A model generated the notes under the pieces. That model did not search any database. It had not been told where the DNA came from and saw nothing but the letters and a program-made list of their open reading frames with translations. DNA of 64,000 nucleotides from an uncultured SAR86 cluster bacterium (GTDB lineage: Bacteria; Pseudomonadota; Gammaproteobacteria; Magnimaribacterales; D2472), in assembly GCA_902520495.1 (NCBI GenBank), contig CABYNW010000001.1, positions 1 to 64,000 of the forward strand. The letters are read 5' to 3'. Shown here one piece after another: positions 17,666 to 26,354 of the stretch (position 1 is the first letter of the stretch; every line of letters begins with the position of its first letter). The translations under genes and the position numbers were made by a program.

Positions 17666-18514
17666 CTATTCGTTGTCTACTTTAAGAGATCTTTGACTGT
17701 CAGCAATATTATATAAGTGCTCTTGCGCTTCTGGTTTTAGTTGAGCCACCCCCATAGTCAAAACATCAATCACCGCAGTATAGGCAATTCTTGATGTGAC
17801 AGGCTTTGATATTCTATTATTTATTCCAACGTCGATAGTTAATGGAAAATCACATATATTTGCTAAAGGTGAGTTGCCAGGCATTATTCCTATAACTTTA
17901 ACCCCATTTTTTCTAACAATCTTTACGCTATCAATTAAAGCAGCAGTTGTTCCTGACTGAGAGATTGCTACAACTACGTCATTTTTTTCTAATGAATTTG
18001 CAGACATAAATTGAAGATGTGGGTCAGATATATATGAAGATGGTATTTTTAGCCTAAAGAATTTATGCTGTCCATCCATAGCAACAGGTGCCGAGCCTCC
18101 AAATGCATAAAATTCTACTCTTTCTGCATTCACAAGTGTTTCAATGGCATTTTCTAGTATATCTTGATCAATTTGAGACCTAACATTAAGGATTTCACTG
18201 ATAGTAGTGTCAAATACTTTTTCACATAATTCATGAATAGAATCATCTTCTTTTATTTCATACATAACAAAATAATCATCAGCAGCTAATTGTTGAGATA
18301 GATTTATTTTAAGTTCTTGAAAACCTGTGAACCCAATTGCTTTACAAAATCTGATAAGAGTAGGTTCGCTGATACCCATAGCCTGAGAAGCCTCAGCAGT
18401 TTTCATTGTAATAACTGACTTAGGATCTTTTAAAATGAATTCGCCAACAGTTTTTTCAGATTTTCTTAAATCAGGAAGTGAATTTTTAATTTGTCTCAAT
18501 AATTTTGTCGACAT
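17666..18514 (-). CDS. RpiR/HexR-family transcriptional regulator
   Basis: 282 residues. N-terminal helix-turn-helix domain of the RpiR type: SEKTVGEFILKDP near 19 and SQAMGISEPTLIRFCKAIGF near 44-63. A sugar-isomerase (SIS) domain follows with FYAFGGSAPVAMDGQHKFF and a VVAISQSGTTAALIDSV phosphosugar loop. Sequence and length are closest to HexR, which senses 2-keto-3-deoxy-6-phosphogluconate and controls central sugar metabolism. No sugar genes lie beside it here, so it probably acts on distant targets. A 13-base palindrome just before its start is a candidate autoregulatory site. Confidence 0.8.
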   Translation of the reverse strand: MSTKLLRQIKNSLPDLRKSEKTVGEFILKDPKSVITMKTAEASQAMGISEPTLIRFCKAIGFTGFQELKINLSQQLAADDYFVMYEIKEDDSIHELCEKVFDTTISEILNVRSQIDQDILENAIETLVNAERVEFYAFGGSAPVAMDGQHKFFRLKIPSSYISDPHLQFMSANSLEKNDVVVAISQSGTTAALIDSVKIVRKNGVKVIGIMPGNSPLANICDFPLTIDVGINNRISKPVTSRIAYTAVIDVLTMGVAQLKPEAQEHLYNIADSQRSLKVDNE

Positions 18515-18518
18515 AAGG

Positions 18519-18531
18519 TTAGAATATCTAA
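18519..18531. promoter_or_regulatory. Palindrome in the rpiR-like / uvrD divergent promoter region
   Basis: TTAGA-ATA-TCTAA, perfect five-base arms, four bases upstream of the regulator's ATG and overlapping a TAGAAT (18520-18525) that could serve as -10 for uvrD 31 bases further on. Its place suits an operator. The known HexR site differs, so this is a guess from symmetry and position only. Confidence 0.35.
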
Positions 18532-18556
18532 CTTAAACAAAAAAATGAATCCCTAA

Positions 18557-20731
18557 ATGGATGTATCTCATATTTTAGACAATTTAAACGATGACCAGAG
18601 AAAAGCTGTAACCTCTGAAAAGCAGCATTTGCTTGTTCTAGCTGGTGCTGGTTCGGGTAAAACAAGAGTTTTGGTTCATAAAATTGCATGGCAGGTTGAG
18701 GCTTTGGGAATAAGCCCTTCAGCTATCATGGCAGTTACATTTACAAATAAAGCTGCAAATGAAATGCGCTCGAGAATAGAATCTTTGTTACAAGCACCCA
18801 TGTTAGATTCTTGGGTTGGCACTTTTCATGGCCTATCTCATAAGCTCTTAAAAAGATTTCATAAAGAAGCAGGCCTATCTAGTGGTTTTACGATAATTGA
18901 TTCTGATGATCAGTTGAGAATTATTAAAAGAATTTCAAAAGAATTAAGTTTAGATGAAGCAACCTGGCCTGCTAGACAAAGTCAGTGGCAAATAAATAAC
19001 TGGAAGGATGATGGGCTACGAAGTAAGGATGTGAATGATAACGGAGATTTTTATACCGAAACAGTAAATAAGATTAACAAAGAATACGAAGAAGTTTGCC
19101 AAAGAGATCACTTGGTAGATTTTGGTGAATTATTACTAAAATCTTATGAAACCATAGTAAATTCTCCGTCTGTTAAAACTTTCTTTCAAACAAGATTTAA
19201 GTCTGTATTGATAGATGAGTTTCAAGATACAAATACCATTCAATACAAATGGCTTCAAGAAATAGCATCTGACAATACAAATGTAGCAGCTGTAGGAGAT
19301 GATGATCAATCTATATACGGATGGAGAGGTGCAAAAGTTGAGCATGTAAATTCATTTACAGAAGATTTCAAAGATACCGAAGTTGTAAGGTTAGAACAAA
19401 ACTATAGGTCAACAAATATAATTCTTAATGCTGCTAACGCCCTTATTGGAAATAACAAAGAAAGGCTTGGCAAGAATTTATGGACAGAAAAACTAGAAGG
19501 CGAACAAATAATTCTGTATCAAGCATATAACGAACAAGACGAAGCAAGATTTGTCGCAGATATTTTAAAAGACTGGATGAATAATGGTGGGGCATATGAA
19601 GAGACAGCAGTCTTATATAGATCAAATGCTCAATCAAGGGCAATAGAAGAGGCCTTATTAAGATCTAGCATTCCATATAGGATTTATGGCGGACTAAGAT
19701 TTTATGAAAGACTTGAAATAAAAAATGCGATAGCTTATCTAAAAGTTATATTTAATAACAACGATAACCCATCTTTTGAAAGGTCTATTTCTAATCCTAC
19801 AAGAGGAGTTGGAGAAAAGACTCTTGCAAAAATCCGAAATACTGCAAAGCAATATAATATTTCTTATATAAAAGCATCAGCTAAAATGATTGACGAAGGT
19901 TCAATTGGAGGCAGAGGTGGCGCAGGTCTCAGAGACTATTTAGAATTTATTGTGGGATGTAAATCATTCATTGAAGAAAATTTATTATCAGAACTTATGG
20001 AGCTGATCATTAAGGAAACTGGACTCTATGCATACCATGCCAAGGAACCAGGAGAAAAGGGCAAAACCAGAACAGAAAATTTAGAAGAACTAATCACGGC
20101 AACTAAAAATTTTGAGCAGAGTATTACTGATGATAAGTCTAATTTAGAGATTGCAGAAAGTTATTTAGATATTATTTCTTTAGATTCAGGTGATAGACAA
20201 GCATCAGAATATGACGATGCAGCTCAGTTAATGACTATGCACTCAGCAAAAGGATTAGAGTTTAAATTGGTATTACTTACTGGACTTGAAGAAAGTTTAT
20301 TTCCTCATGGGAGGTCTATGGAAAGCGCTGCTCAGTTAGAGGAAGAAAGAAGACTATGTTATGTTGCAATTACTAGAGCTATGGAAAAGTTATATATTAC
20401 TCATGCCGAATCAAGAAGATTGCATGGTACAGATACTTTCAATCCTGCCTCAAGATTTCTTCGTGAAATACCAAAAGAACTTATTGATGAAATAAGGCCT
20501 AGAGCACAAACTAATATTCCTTATAATAGAAAAGACTTTGATGTAACAAAAACAGAGTTTGAGGAGGAAATAGGGATTGCACTTGGCCAAAAGGTCCAAC
20601 ATAAAAAGTTTGGTGAGGGAATTGTTTTAAATTTTGAGGGCTCTGGCGATTCTGCAAGGGTTCAAGTAAATTTTGAAGATTCTGGCAGTAAATGGTTAGT
20701 TGTGACATATGCAAATCTAAAAAAACTATAA
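18557..20731 (+). CDS. uvrD: DNA helicase II (UvrD)
   Basis: 724 residues, normal for UvrD. All superfamily 1 motifs are visible: Walker A LAGAGSGKTRV (about 31), TFTNKAANEMRSR (Ia), DEFQDTN (motif II), GDDDQSIYGWRGA (III), QNYRST (IV), MHSAKGLEFKLVLLTG (V) and YVAITRA (VI). The C-terminal KVQHKKFGEGIVL segment is the Tudor-like tail seen in UvrD rather than Rep. It unwinds DNA 3' to 5' in nucleotide excision and mismatch repair. Its TAA overlaps the next ATG by one base (TAATG). Confidence 0.93.
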   Translation: MDVSHILDNLNDDQRKAVTSEKQHLLVLAGAGSGKTRVLVHKIAWQVEALGISPSAIMAVTFTNKAANEMRSRIESLLQAPMLDSWVGTFHGLSHKLLKRFHKEAGLSSGFTIIDSDDQLRIIKRISKELSLDEATWPARQSQWQINNWKDDGLRSKDVNDNGDFYTETVNKINKEYEEVCQRDHLVDFGELLLKSYETIVNSPSVKTFFQTRFKSVLIDEFQDTNTIQYKWLQEIASDNTNVAAVGDDDQSIYGWRGAKVEHVNSFTEDFKDTEVVRLEQNYRSTNIILNAANALIGNNKERLGKNLWTEKLEGEQIILYQAYNEQDEARFVADILKDWMNNGGAYEETAVLYRSNAQSRAIEEALLRSSIPYRIYGGLRFYERLEIKNAIAYLKVIFNNNDNPSFERSISNPTRGVGEKTLAKIRNTAKQYNISYIKASAKMIDEGSIGGRGGAGLRDYLEFIVGCKSFIEENLLSELMELIIKETGLYAYHAKEPGEKGKTRTENLEELITATKNFEQSITDDKSNLEIAESYLDIISLDSGDRQASEYDDAAQLMTMHSAKGLEFKLVLLTGLEESLFPHGRSMESAAQLEEERRLCYVAITRAMEKLYITHAESRRLHGTDTFNPASRFLREIPKELIDEIRPRAQTNIPYNRKDFDVTKTEFEEEIGIALGQKVQHKKFGEGIVLNFEGSGDSARVQVNFEDSGSKWLVVTYANLKKL

Positions 20732-21816
20732 TGAAAAAATTTATTTTCTTACCTCTAATAATCTTTATAGCTGGTTGTTCAGAACAAAGTATCGATTCTG
20801 AAAACGAGCTTATTGATAAAGACAAAACCTATAATTGGCGATTGGTTACGTCTTGGCCTAAAAATTATCCTGGTTTAGGGATGGCCCCAGAGCGAATTGC
20901 AGATCTGGTAGAACAAATGAGTGATGGCCAAATGAAAATAACTGTGTATGGAGCTGAAGAGCAAGTTCCAGCGTTTGGAGTTTTTGATGCGGTCTCTAGT
21001 GGCTCTCATCAAATGGGGCACAGCGGTGGTTATTTTTGGAAAGGAAAGGTTCCAGCTGCACAATTTTTTACCAGTGTCCCATTTGGACTAACCGCTGATG
21101 AAATTAATGCATGGGTAAATAGAGGTGGCGGTTTAGAGCTTTGGAGAGAAATATATGCTCCATTTAATATTTATCCAATTCCAGCAGGCAATACTGGAAC
21201 ACAAATGTTTGGTTGGTTTAATAAAGAGATAAATTCTCTTGAAGATATTAAAGGCTTAAAGATGCGTATTCCTGGAATTGGTGGAGAAGTACTTAAAGAA
21301 GCAGGCGGAATACCTGTGACACTTCCAGGTGGAGAGCTTTTCACAGCACTTCAAACTGGAGTTATTGATGCTACAGAATGGGTGGGTCCTTATAACGATT
21401 TAACTTTTGGATTTCACCAAGCAGCTAAATATTATTATTATCCTGGCTGGCATGAACCCGGCCCTATGCTTGAGCTATTAATTAATATAGATGCATGGAA
21501 CTCATTACCCAAACATCTTCAAGTGATTATTGAAACTGCTTCAAAAGCTGTGAATCAAGATATGCTTGATGAATATCTGGCTAAAAATAATCAAGCCTTA
21601 ACAGAGCTTGTTGATGTCCATGGAGTAGAGCTAAGAAAATTACCTGATGACGTTATTGAGGAATTTAGAAAAATTTCTAACAAGATTCTAGATGATTTAG
21701 CAAAAGAAGACGAAACAATTGCCAAGGTATATAACTCATATCTAAATTTTAAAAATAATGTATCTGCTTATCATGAGATTTCAGAAGATGCATTTGTTGA
21801 ATCAAGAAATAAGTAG
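20731..21816 (+). CDS. TRAP transporter substrate-binding lipoprotein (TakP/DctP type)
   Basis: 361 residues from the ATG at 20731, overlapping the uvrD stop by one base; the longer frame upstream is only uvrD read in another frame. Lipoprotein signal MKKFIFLPLIIFIAGC, lipidated Cys16. The mature part matches the TakP branch of TRAP binding proteins: GTQMFGWFNKEI, then KGLKMRIPGIGGEVL, then GVIDATEWVGPYND, the last two holding the carboxylate-binding Arg and Trp. TakP binds 2-oxoacids such as pyruvate as a sodium-linked complex. The matching dctQM genes lie about 6 kb downstream, beyond lipBA and a block of unknown genes. Confidence 0.85.
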   Translation: MKKFIFLPLIIFIAGCSEQSIDSENELIDKDKTYNWRLVTSWPKNYPGLGMAPERIADLVEQMSDGQMKITVYGAEEQVPAFGVFDAVSSGSHQMGHSGGYFWKGKVPAAQFFTSVPFGLTADEINAWVNRGGGLELWREIYAPFNIYPIPAGNTGTQMFGWFNKEINSLEDIKGLKMRIPGIGGEVLKEAGGIPVTLPGGELFTALQTGVIDATEWVGPYNDLTFGFHQAAKYYYYPGWHEPGPMLELLINIDAWNSLPKHLQVIIETASKAVNQDMLDEYLAKNNQALTELVDVHGVELRKLPDDVIEEFRKISNKILDDLAKEDETIAKVYNSYLNFKNNVSAYHEISEDAFVESRNK

Positions 21817-22418
21817 TGCTTGATGATCTAACTTTTAAGTCTCTTGGCATTGTTAATTACCATGAGACCCTTGAGCTGATGAAATCTCATATAAATAAAG
21901 AAAATTTTAATAATGAGATATGGTTACTCGAACATCCTCCAATATTTACTCTTGGAACAGCAGCAGATAAAAATCATGTATTAAATGCAAAAGATATTCC
22001 TGTTGTTCAATCGGATAGGGGTGGAGAGGTCACTTATCATGGACCAGGCCAATTAGTTATTTATTTTTTGCTAGATATAAAAAAATTAAATTTTGGTCCT
22101 AAGAAATTAGTTATCACTATTCAAAATTTTGTTAAAGACTTGCTCGCAACCATATCTATAGACTGTAACTTTATTGAAGGTGCGCCTGGGGTATATGTAG
22201 ATAAGAAGAAAATTGCTTCAATAGGGTTAAGAATTTCTAAAGGTAAGTCATATCATGGTATTAGCCTTAATTTTGATATGGATTTATCACCATTTAAACA
22301 AATTAATCCATGCGGATATGAGGGGCTAGAAGTAACACAGATAAAAGATTTAAATAAGGATATTTCTAAATTACAATTAGAGAAGTTAGTAATAGATTTA
22401 CTAAGAAAAGTATTTTAA
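21816..22418 (+). CDS. lipB: Octanoyltransferase LipB
   Basis: 200 residues from a GTG at 21816 that overlaps the preceding TAG (TAGTG); no in-frame ATG is available nearby. Family motifs: [18 protein letters not shown] near residue 69, [10 protein letters not shown] near 132 with the catalytic lysine, and [12 protein letters not shown] near 168 with the catalytic cysteine. It transfers octanoyl groups from acyl carrier protein to lipoyl domains of dehydrogenase complexes and GcvH. It is followed two bases later by lipA, which adds the sulfur atoms. Confidence 0.93.
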   Translation: MLDDLTFKSLGIVNYHETLELMKSHINKENFNNEIWLLEHPPIFTLGTAADKNHVLNAKDIPVVQSDRGGEVTYHGPGQLVIYFLLDIKKLNFGPKKLVITIQNFVKDLLATISIDCNFIEGAPGVYVDKKKIASIGLRISKGKSYHGISLNFDMDLSPFKQINPCGYEGLEVTQIKDLNKDISKLQLEKLVIDLLRKVF

Positions 22419-22420
22419 TT

Positions 22421-23383
22421 ATGGAAATAATAACGACTACAAAAATTACCAATAGAGATGGCATTAAAGCTATTAAAAATGGCCAAAAGCTTAATAAATA
22501 CGCTGATATACCTACACCAAAGAAACCAAGTTGGCTAAAAGTTAAAGCAGAATTTAATCCAAATTTTCATAAGGTAAAGGAACAAGTTCAAAGCAAACAA
22601 TTGTACACAGTTTGTGAGGAAGCGCATTGTCCAAATATTAGTGAGTGTTGGTCTGCTGGAACAGCTACTTTTATGTTGATGGGATCGGTTTGTACAAGAG
22701 CGTGTAAGTTTTGTTCTGTAGATACTGGAAATCCAAACGGCTGGCTTGATAAAGATGAGCCAATGAATACTGCAAAAGCTGTTGAGATAATGAAATTAAA
22801 ATATGTTGTGCTTACTTCTGTTAATAGAGATGATCTTTTAGATGGAGGTGCTCAACATTTTGCTGATACTGTAAAACTTATAAAAGAATTAAATCCAAAT
22901 ACTGCTGTTGAGGCCTTAACTCCAGATTTTAAAGGACTATCTTCTTCTATAGATACATTAGTCAATTGTGGTTTAGAAGTATTTGCACAAAACATTGAAA
23001 CTGTTGAAAGGCTAACGCATCAAGTAAGAGATATTAGAGCAGGGTATCAACAGACATTAGATGTGCTAGCAGAATCAAAACGCATTAATCCAAAAGTGCT
23101 TACTAAAACGAGCATCATTCTTGGCTTAGGAGAAACTGATTTAGAAATAGAAGAAACTATGGATGATCTTATTGCTAATAAAGTTGATATCTTAACCATT
23201 GGTCAATACTTAAGACCAACTATCAACCATCATCCAATTGAAAGATGGGTAACTCCAGAAGAATTTGAGAAATATAGACAAATTGGATTAACAAAAGGCT
23301 TTCTTGAAGTTGTGTCTGGTCCTATGGTTCGCTCTAGTTATAGAGCGGAGAGAGCATTAGAAAAAAATAATGCAGGTTTATAG
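22421..23383 (+). CDS. lipA: Lipoyl synthase LipA
   Basis: 320 residues. Both iron-sulfur motifs are intact: the auxiliary-cluster cysteines [12 protein letters not shown] (CX4CX5C, about 62-73) and the radical-SAM cluster CTRACKFC (CX3CX2C, about 89-96). The C-terminal [11 protein letters not shown] holds the serine that ligates the auxiliary cluster. It inserts two sulfur atoms into octanoyl groups placed by LipB. It is the last recognisable core gene before the accessory block; a T-rich stretch follows without a clear hairpin. Confidence 0.95.
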   Translation: MEIITTTKITNRDGIKAIKNGQKLNKYADIPTPKKPSWLKVKAEFNPNFHKVKEQVQSKQLYTVCEEAHCPNISECWSAGTATFMLMGSVCTRACKFCSVDTGNPNGWLDKDEPMNTAKAVEIMKLKYVVLTSVNRDDLLDGGAQHFADTVKLIKELNPNTAVEALTPDFKGLSSSIDTLVNCGLEVFAQNIETVERLTHQVRDIRAGYQQTLDVLAESKRINPKVLTKTSIILGLGETDLEIEETMDDLIANKVDILTIGQYLRPTINHHPIERWVTPEEFEKYRQIGLTKGFLEVVSGPMVRSSYRAERALEKNNAGL

Positions 23384-23432
23384 GATTTAGGCTTGATCTT
23401 TTAAATTTTTTTTAGTTTTTAATCTAGCTACT

Positions 23433-23500
23433 AATCTACCCAATCTTCCAATCTTCCAATCTTCCAATCTACCCAATCTACCCAATCTACCCAATCTCCC
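23433..23500. repeat. Degenerate 8-9 bp tandem repeat (AATCTACCC / AATCTTCC)
   Basis: Eight consecutive units: AATCTACCC, three AATCTTCC, three AATCTACCC, then AATCTCCC, filling 23433-23500. Two unit types are grouped in blocks, as produced by slippage. It lies between lipA and the first accessory gene. The 198-base gap 23384-23581 contains nothing else I can name except a T-rich run at its start. On the other strand the units read GGGTAGATT and GGAAGATT. Confidence 0.85.
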
Positions 23501-23581
23501 AGCAATCTGACTTTACTTTGACATCCCAAAAAACGGCAGTTAAGGTATATCGCTTTTTTAAAAATTATAGGAGGAAGATGA

Positions 23582-24310
23582 ATGGAAAAAGAGATTTTGA
23601 AATATTATTCAAAGTTTAGGGAGATTTATAATGAAGAAAATTATCCAGAATGGTTTAAATTTCTTAAATATCACAACATGCAGTTTGGTAAAAAGGGATA
23701 TAACAATCAAGAACACGAATTAGGCCATTATGCGATATTACAATCTAGTATTCCTAAAAATCCAATAGTCGTAATGGTAGGCAAAAATAACTCTTGGTTT
23801 ATTCCTAAAAACATGGAAAAGAGTTTAGAGGCAGTAAAATGCCTAGAGAAAAATATACCGGATCAAGATTGGCTTGCAAAAGAAAGTAATTTTGCAAATA
23901 GATTAAACTCCCAAATAAATAAAATTAGCGCCATAGATCCAGAAGCAGCTGATATTTTAGTTAATAAAAGAGTTGGCATGAACAGGTTCTGGCTTCAAAC
24001 TGGTGATAAATGCCCCCACGATAAATTAAAGGAAGCGATGGACGAAAACTATAAGCTTAAATCCGAATGGTTTGCTCTCAAAAAGATCTGTCATAAATGG
24101 ACAGAAGATATCATTAGAACTATAAATCCTGGATTAGTAATACTATTTGGTAGACGGAATGATAATGATTGTGCATGGAACCTATTTGATAAAAGGGAGG
24201 ATGGAGAAAAATTTGTGATTAAACATTGCCCTCATCCTGTTGGACCAAATAATGGTGAAAATTTCAATAAATTCCAAGAGGCGATAAAAGATTGGAAAAA
24301 GAAAATTTAA
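23582..24310 (+). CDS. Unknown protein with uracil-DNA-glycosylase-like sequence features
   Basis: 242 residues. The start at 23582 is fixed by a full AGGAGG (23569-23574) seven bases upstream, the strongest Shine-Dalgarno site I noticed in the window. Blocks in the order expected for the uracil-DNA glycosylase fold are present: IVVMVGKNNSWF (about 62-73), NRFWLQTG (134-141), INPGLVILFGR (181-191) and HCPHPVGPNNG (215-225), where UDGs have a strand-loop with N/D, a helix-strand and an HPS/T loop. The match is weak and no family can be named. It heads a tight three-gene set. The function is unknown; a DNA-repair or nucleic-acid role is only a hypothesis. Confidence 0.6.
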   Translation: MEKEILKYYSKFREIYNEENYPEWFKFLKYHNMQFGKKGYNNQEHELGHYAILQSSIPKNPIVVMVGKNNSWFIPKNMEKSLEAVKCLEKNIPDQDWLAKESNFANRLNSQINKISAIDPEAADILVNKRVGMNRFWLQTGDKCPHDKLKEAMDENYKLKSEWFALKKICHKWTEDIIRTINPGLVILFGRRNDNDCAWNLFDKREDGEKFVIKHCPHPVGPNNGENFNKFQEAIKDWKKKI

Positions 24311-24516
24311 ATTATTATAAAGTCGATCATAAGTTAGCAGTTGAAATTTGGGGAGTGCTACATAAAGAGGGGTACCGATATATTGCCAATAGTTTATCTG
24401 AGACTATGATTGAACAAGGGTGCCAAGAAATCGAAGTGAAAGATGCTTCTCAGGTTCTAGCTTTCTGGAAAGACTATTTAGAAAAAAATAAGATTATTAA
24501 AATAGAACACGAATGA
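24292..24516 (+). CDS. Small unknown protein (74 residues), second of a coupled trio
   Basis: The only usable start is a TTG at 24292, inside the end of the previous gene, giving a 19-base overlap. Its TGA overlaps the next ATG as ATGA. The sequence is a compact acidic helical protein with LAVEIWGVLHKEGYRYIANSL near 16-36 and a charged end. No membrane segment and no known domain. Translation coupling on both sides argues that it is real. Confidence 0.55.
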   Translation: MEKENLNYYKVDHKLAVEIWGVLHKEGYRYIANSLSETMIEQGCQEIEVKDASQVLAFWKDYLEKNKIIKIEHE

Positions 24517-24866
24517 GACAGGGTCAACTTTTTCCCCTTCTTGTCGATCAAAACGACATTGAAGAATATATTGTCACACAAGAAAGATTAAATTATTGGA
24601 AGGAAGGCGCAATAAGAACCCAAAAGCAGATAAATGATTGCAGAAGTTTATTAAGAGAAGCACAAAACCTTAAAGACAAAATAAGAGAACAAGTATTTGT
24701 AAAGAATAAATTCGGGGCAGACTTCTCAGAAATCAAGATACAAGGTTTTGTCAATCAAGCAAAAAAAGGCATACAAGAAAACAAGAATTTGTTATCTGAC
24801 TATGAATATAATATTAGTGTCTGTGGAGAGCTTTTAAATGAGTATTCTGAATATTTTGCTAAATAG
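24513..24866 (+). CDS. Coiled-coil unknown protein (117 residues), third of the trio
   Basis: Starts at an ATG overlapping the previous stop (ATGA). After MRQGQLFPLLVDQND the protein is almost wholly helical, with heptad-like spacing from about residue 25 to 110 and many K, E, Q and N residues, so a coiled coil or helical hairpin is likely. The MRQGQLFP start recalls nucleic-acid-associated phage or plasmid proteins, but this is not diagnostic. A hairpin with long arms follows 30 bases after the stop. Confidence 0.55.
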   Translation: MRQGQLFPLLVDQNDIEEYIVTQERLNYWKEGAIRTQKQINDCRSLLREAQNLKDKIREQVFVKNKFGADFSEIKIQGFVNQAKKGIQENKNLLSDYEYNISVCGELLNEYSEYFAK

Positions 24867-24895
24867 TTAGTTTATGTAACACAAGCACAAGCTAT

Positions 24896-24933
24896 CAAAT
24901 AAATATAAAAATAACTTCACCTATATTTATTTG
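24896..24933. terminator. Inverted repeat between convergent genes, likely bidirectional terminator
   Basis: CAAATAAATAT (24896-24906) and ATATTTATTTG (24923-24933) are perfect 11-base arms with a 16-base loop. They lie exactly between the stop of the plus-strand trio (24866) and the stop of the minus-strand gene (24934). The stem is nearly all A-T, so termination strength is uncertain. Confidence 0.5.
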
Positions 24934-26064
24934 TTAGGAAATTTCATTTAACAGATCTAACAATTTCTTTTTAAATTCCTGTTTTTCTGAATTTGATAAT
25001 TCATTTAGGGAATATTTTTCTTTAATTGCTTCAATGCTTTGAAAAATATTAATTTCTTTATCCAAAATCTGCTCTTTGTTAACTTTTTTATCTACCGGCA
25101 CTCTCTGTTTATTTGCAGTTACAAACAATGTACTAAGTTCATCGAGGTCTTTTGGATAATTAATATCGTTCTCTCTAAATTCAAAGTTAAAACCATCTTT
25201 TCCAAGGGCATTTTTAAGCCTTAACCATTTAAGCGCATCATCATATGTATACCCAAATTCCAGTTTTGATTTTCTTTTTGGTCTATTTTCTACATCATTA
25301 AAATATGCTCGTTTAGTACCACCCCATAGCAATAAAAGATCCTCATCACGATAGCTGTAATTTTGAGTATCATGCAACCATAATCTATTTAAGATTTCAA
25401 TTAGCTTTGCACCTTCGGCAAAAGAGCTTAATAAAAATTCAAATGCCTTAACGCATTGCTTAGCCTCAAGACCAAAATAATGAGTTTCAGATTGGTTTTT
25501 GAGTATTGGAATAACCCCCTGACAATAATGACTAAAGCTTTGTATTTCAAAATTAAGCCTATTAGTAACTATTGTTAACATTTCAGCTCTAGAAGAATAT
25601 TCAACTTCCTCAGCAAAAAATCTTACATTATTTTTTTTAAACAAATCCTTTCCGTATGGATTTTTACCCATCAAGAAATAAATTAATCTTGAAATTATTG
25701 ATTTTCCATATAGATAGTTGGTATTAAAATTTACTTTGGGAAGGTCAGAGTTTTGATAGCAATGGTCATAAAACTCAATACAACTTGAATAAACTTCTTT
25801 CCAAAAAAAATCATCAGCCAACAAAGTAATTAGATTCTTTATTCTTTTATCTTTAAATGGTATTAATTTTCTTGATCTCTTATTGAATATAGACCCATAT
25901 TCTTCAACCAAGTTTACATAAATTTTTAATTTGTCCTCAAAATCTTCTGGATATGCATGATCAACTTTGCTCGAGTCAATAGCAAACTTCATTTGATTTT
26001 TCTTCTCCAAAATAGCATCGATGAATACATCATCAAAGGATTTAATTTTTGTGTCAGATGACAT
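24934..26064 (-). CDS. Unknown 376-residue helical protein
   Basis: Start ATG at 26064. No signal peptide or clear membrane segment. The protein is mostly helical with many aromatic residues: FFWKEVYSSCIEFYDHCYQ near 90, YGKSIISRLIYFLMGKNPYGK near 115, WLRLKNALGKDGFNFEF near 275, and a charged helical C terminus that looks like a coiled coil (about 325-376). I recognise no family. It stands alone on the minus strand between two plus-strand groups of unknown genes, with about 140 bases of promoter-like DNA upstream. Codon use is as AT-rich as its neighbours, so recent transfer from a very different genome is not evident. Confidence 0.65.
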   Translation of the reverse strand: MSSDTKIKSFDDVFIDAILEKKNQMKFAIDSSKVDHAYPEDFEDKLKIYVNLVEEYGSIFNKRSRKLIPFKDKRIKNLITLLADDFFWKEVYSSCIEFYDHCYQNSDLPKVNFNTNYLYGKSIISRLIYFLMGKNPYGKDLFKKNNVRFFAEEVEYSSRAEMLTIVTNRLNFEIQSFSHYCQGVIPILKNQSETHYFGLEAKQCVKAFEFLLSSFAEGAKLIEILNRLWLHDTQNYSYRDEDLLLLWGGTKRAYFNDVENRPKRKSKLEFGYTYDDALKWLRLKNALGKDGFNFEFRENDINYPKDLDELSTLFVTANKQRVPVDKKVNKEQILDKEINIFQSIEAIKEKYSLNELSNSEKQEFKKKLLDLLNEIS

Positions 26065-26101
26065 TAAATATTTCCGCTATTTTTAAGATAAATTTCATAA
26101 C

Positions 26102-26131
26102 TTGCACTCATAAACAATATATGTATATAAT
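26102..26131 (+). promoter_or_regulatory. Candidate promoter of the small-gene cluster
   Basis: A perfect TATAAT at 26126-26131 with a TTGCAC at 26102-26107, 18 bases apart. Only three of six -35 bases match. It is in the 139-base gap 26065-26203 between the minus-strand 376-residue gene and the plus-strand small genes; I see nothing else in that gap. AT richness makes chance TATAAT common. Confidence 0.3.
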
Positions 26132-26203
26132 ACAACATAATTAGTACACAATTTCAAAAGGTGTATAAATTATTAATTACTATAACACAACACAGAGTAA
26201 AAA

Positions 26204-26353
26204 ATGATAAAGGAAATTTTAAATAAGCTGCTAAAAACAAATAATTATTTAAACAACGCTTTTAGCAATAAAAGTATTAAATCCACTAATAAGTTTACCA
26301 AAATTAACAAGCGTGAGATACGTGTAATTTTTGACATGTACACTGAGAGTTAA
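26204..26353 (+). CDS. Possible small basic protein (49 residues)
   Basis: ATG at 26204 to TAA at 26353. The product is rich in Lys, Asn and Ser with no Trp or Cys (MIKEILNKLLKTNNYLNNAF start). The first 20 residues could form an amphipathic helix. It begins after AAAAA rather than a Shine-Dalgarno site. One base separates its stop from the start of the next small gene. In AT-rich DNA a frame of this length is possible by chance, so confidence is low. Confidence 0.3.
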   Translation: MIKEILNKLLKTNNYLNNAFSNKSIKSTNKFTKINKREIRVIFDMYTES

Positions 26354-26354
26354 G

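Noticed and set aside
20692-20730. Longer N terminus for the TRAP binding protein
   Set aside because: Lies inside uvrD; the ATG at 20731 gives a proper lipoprotein signal and TAATG coupling.
23433-23500. Repeat array considered as a CRISPR
   Set aside because: Units are only 8-9 bases, directly adjacent, with no spacers, and no cas1 or cas2 in the window. The Cas4-like domain at 12617 belongs to DUF2779.
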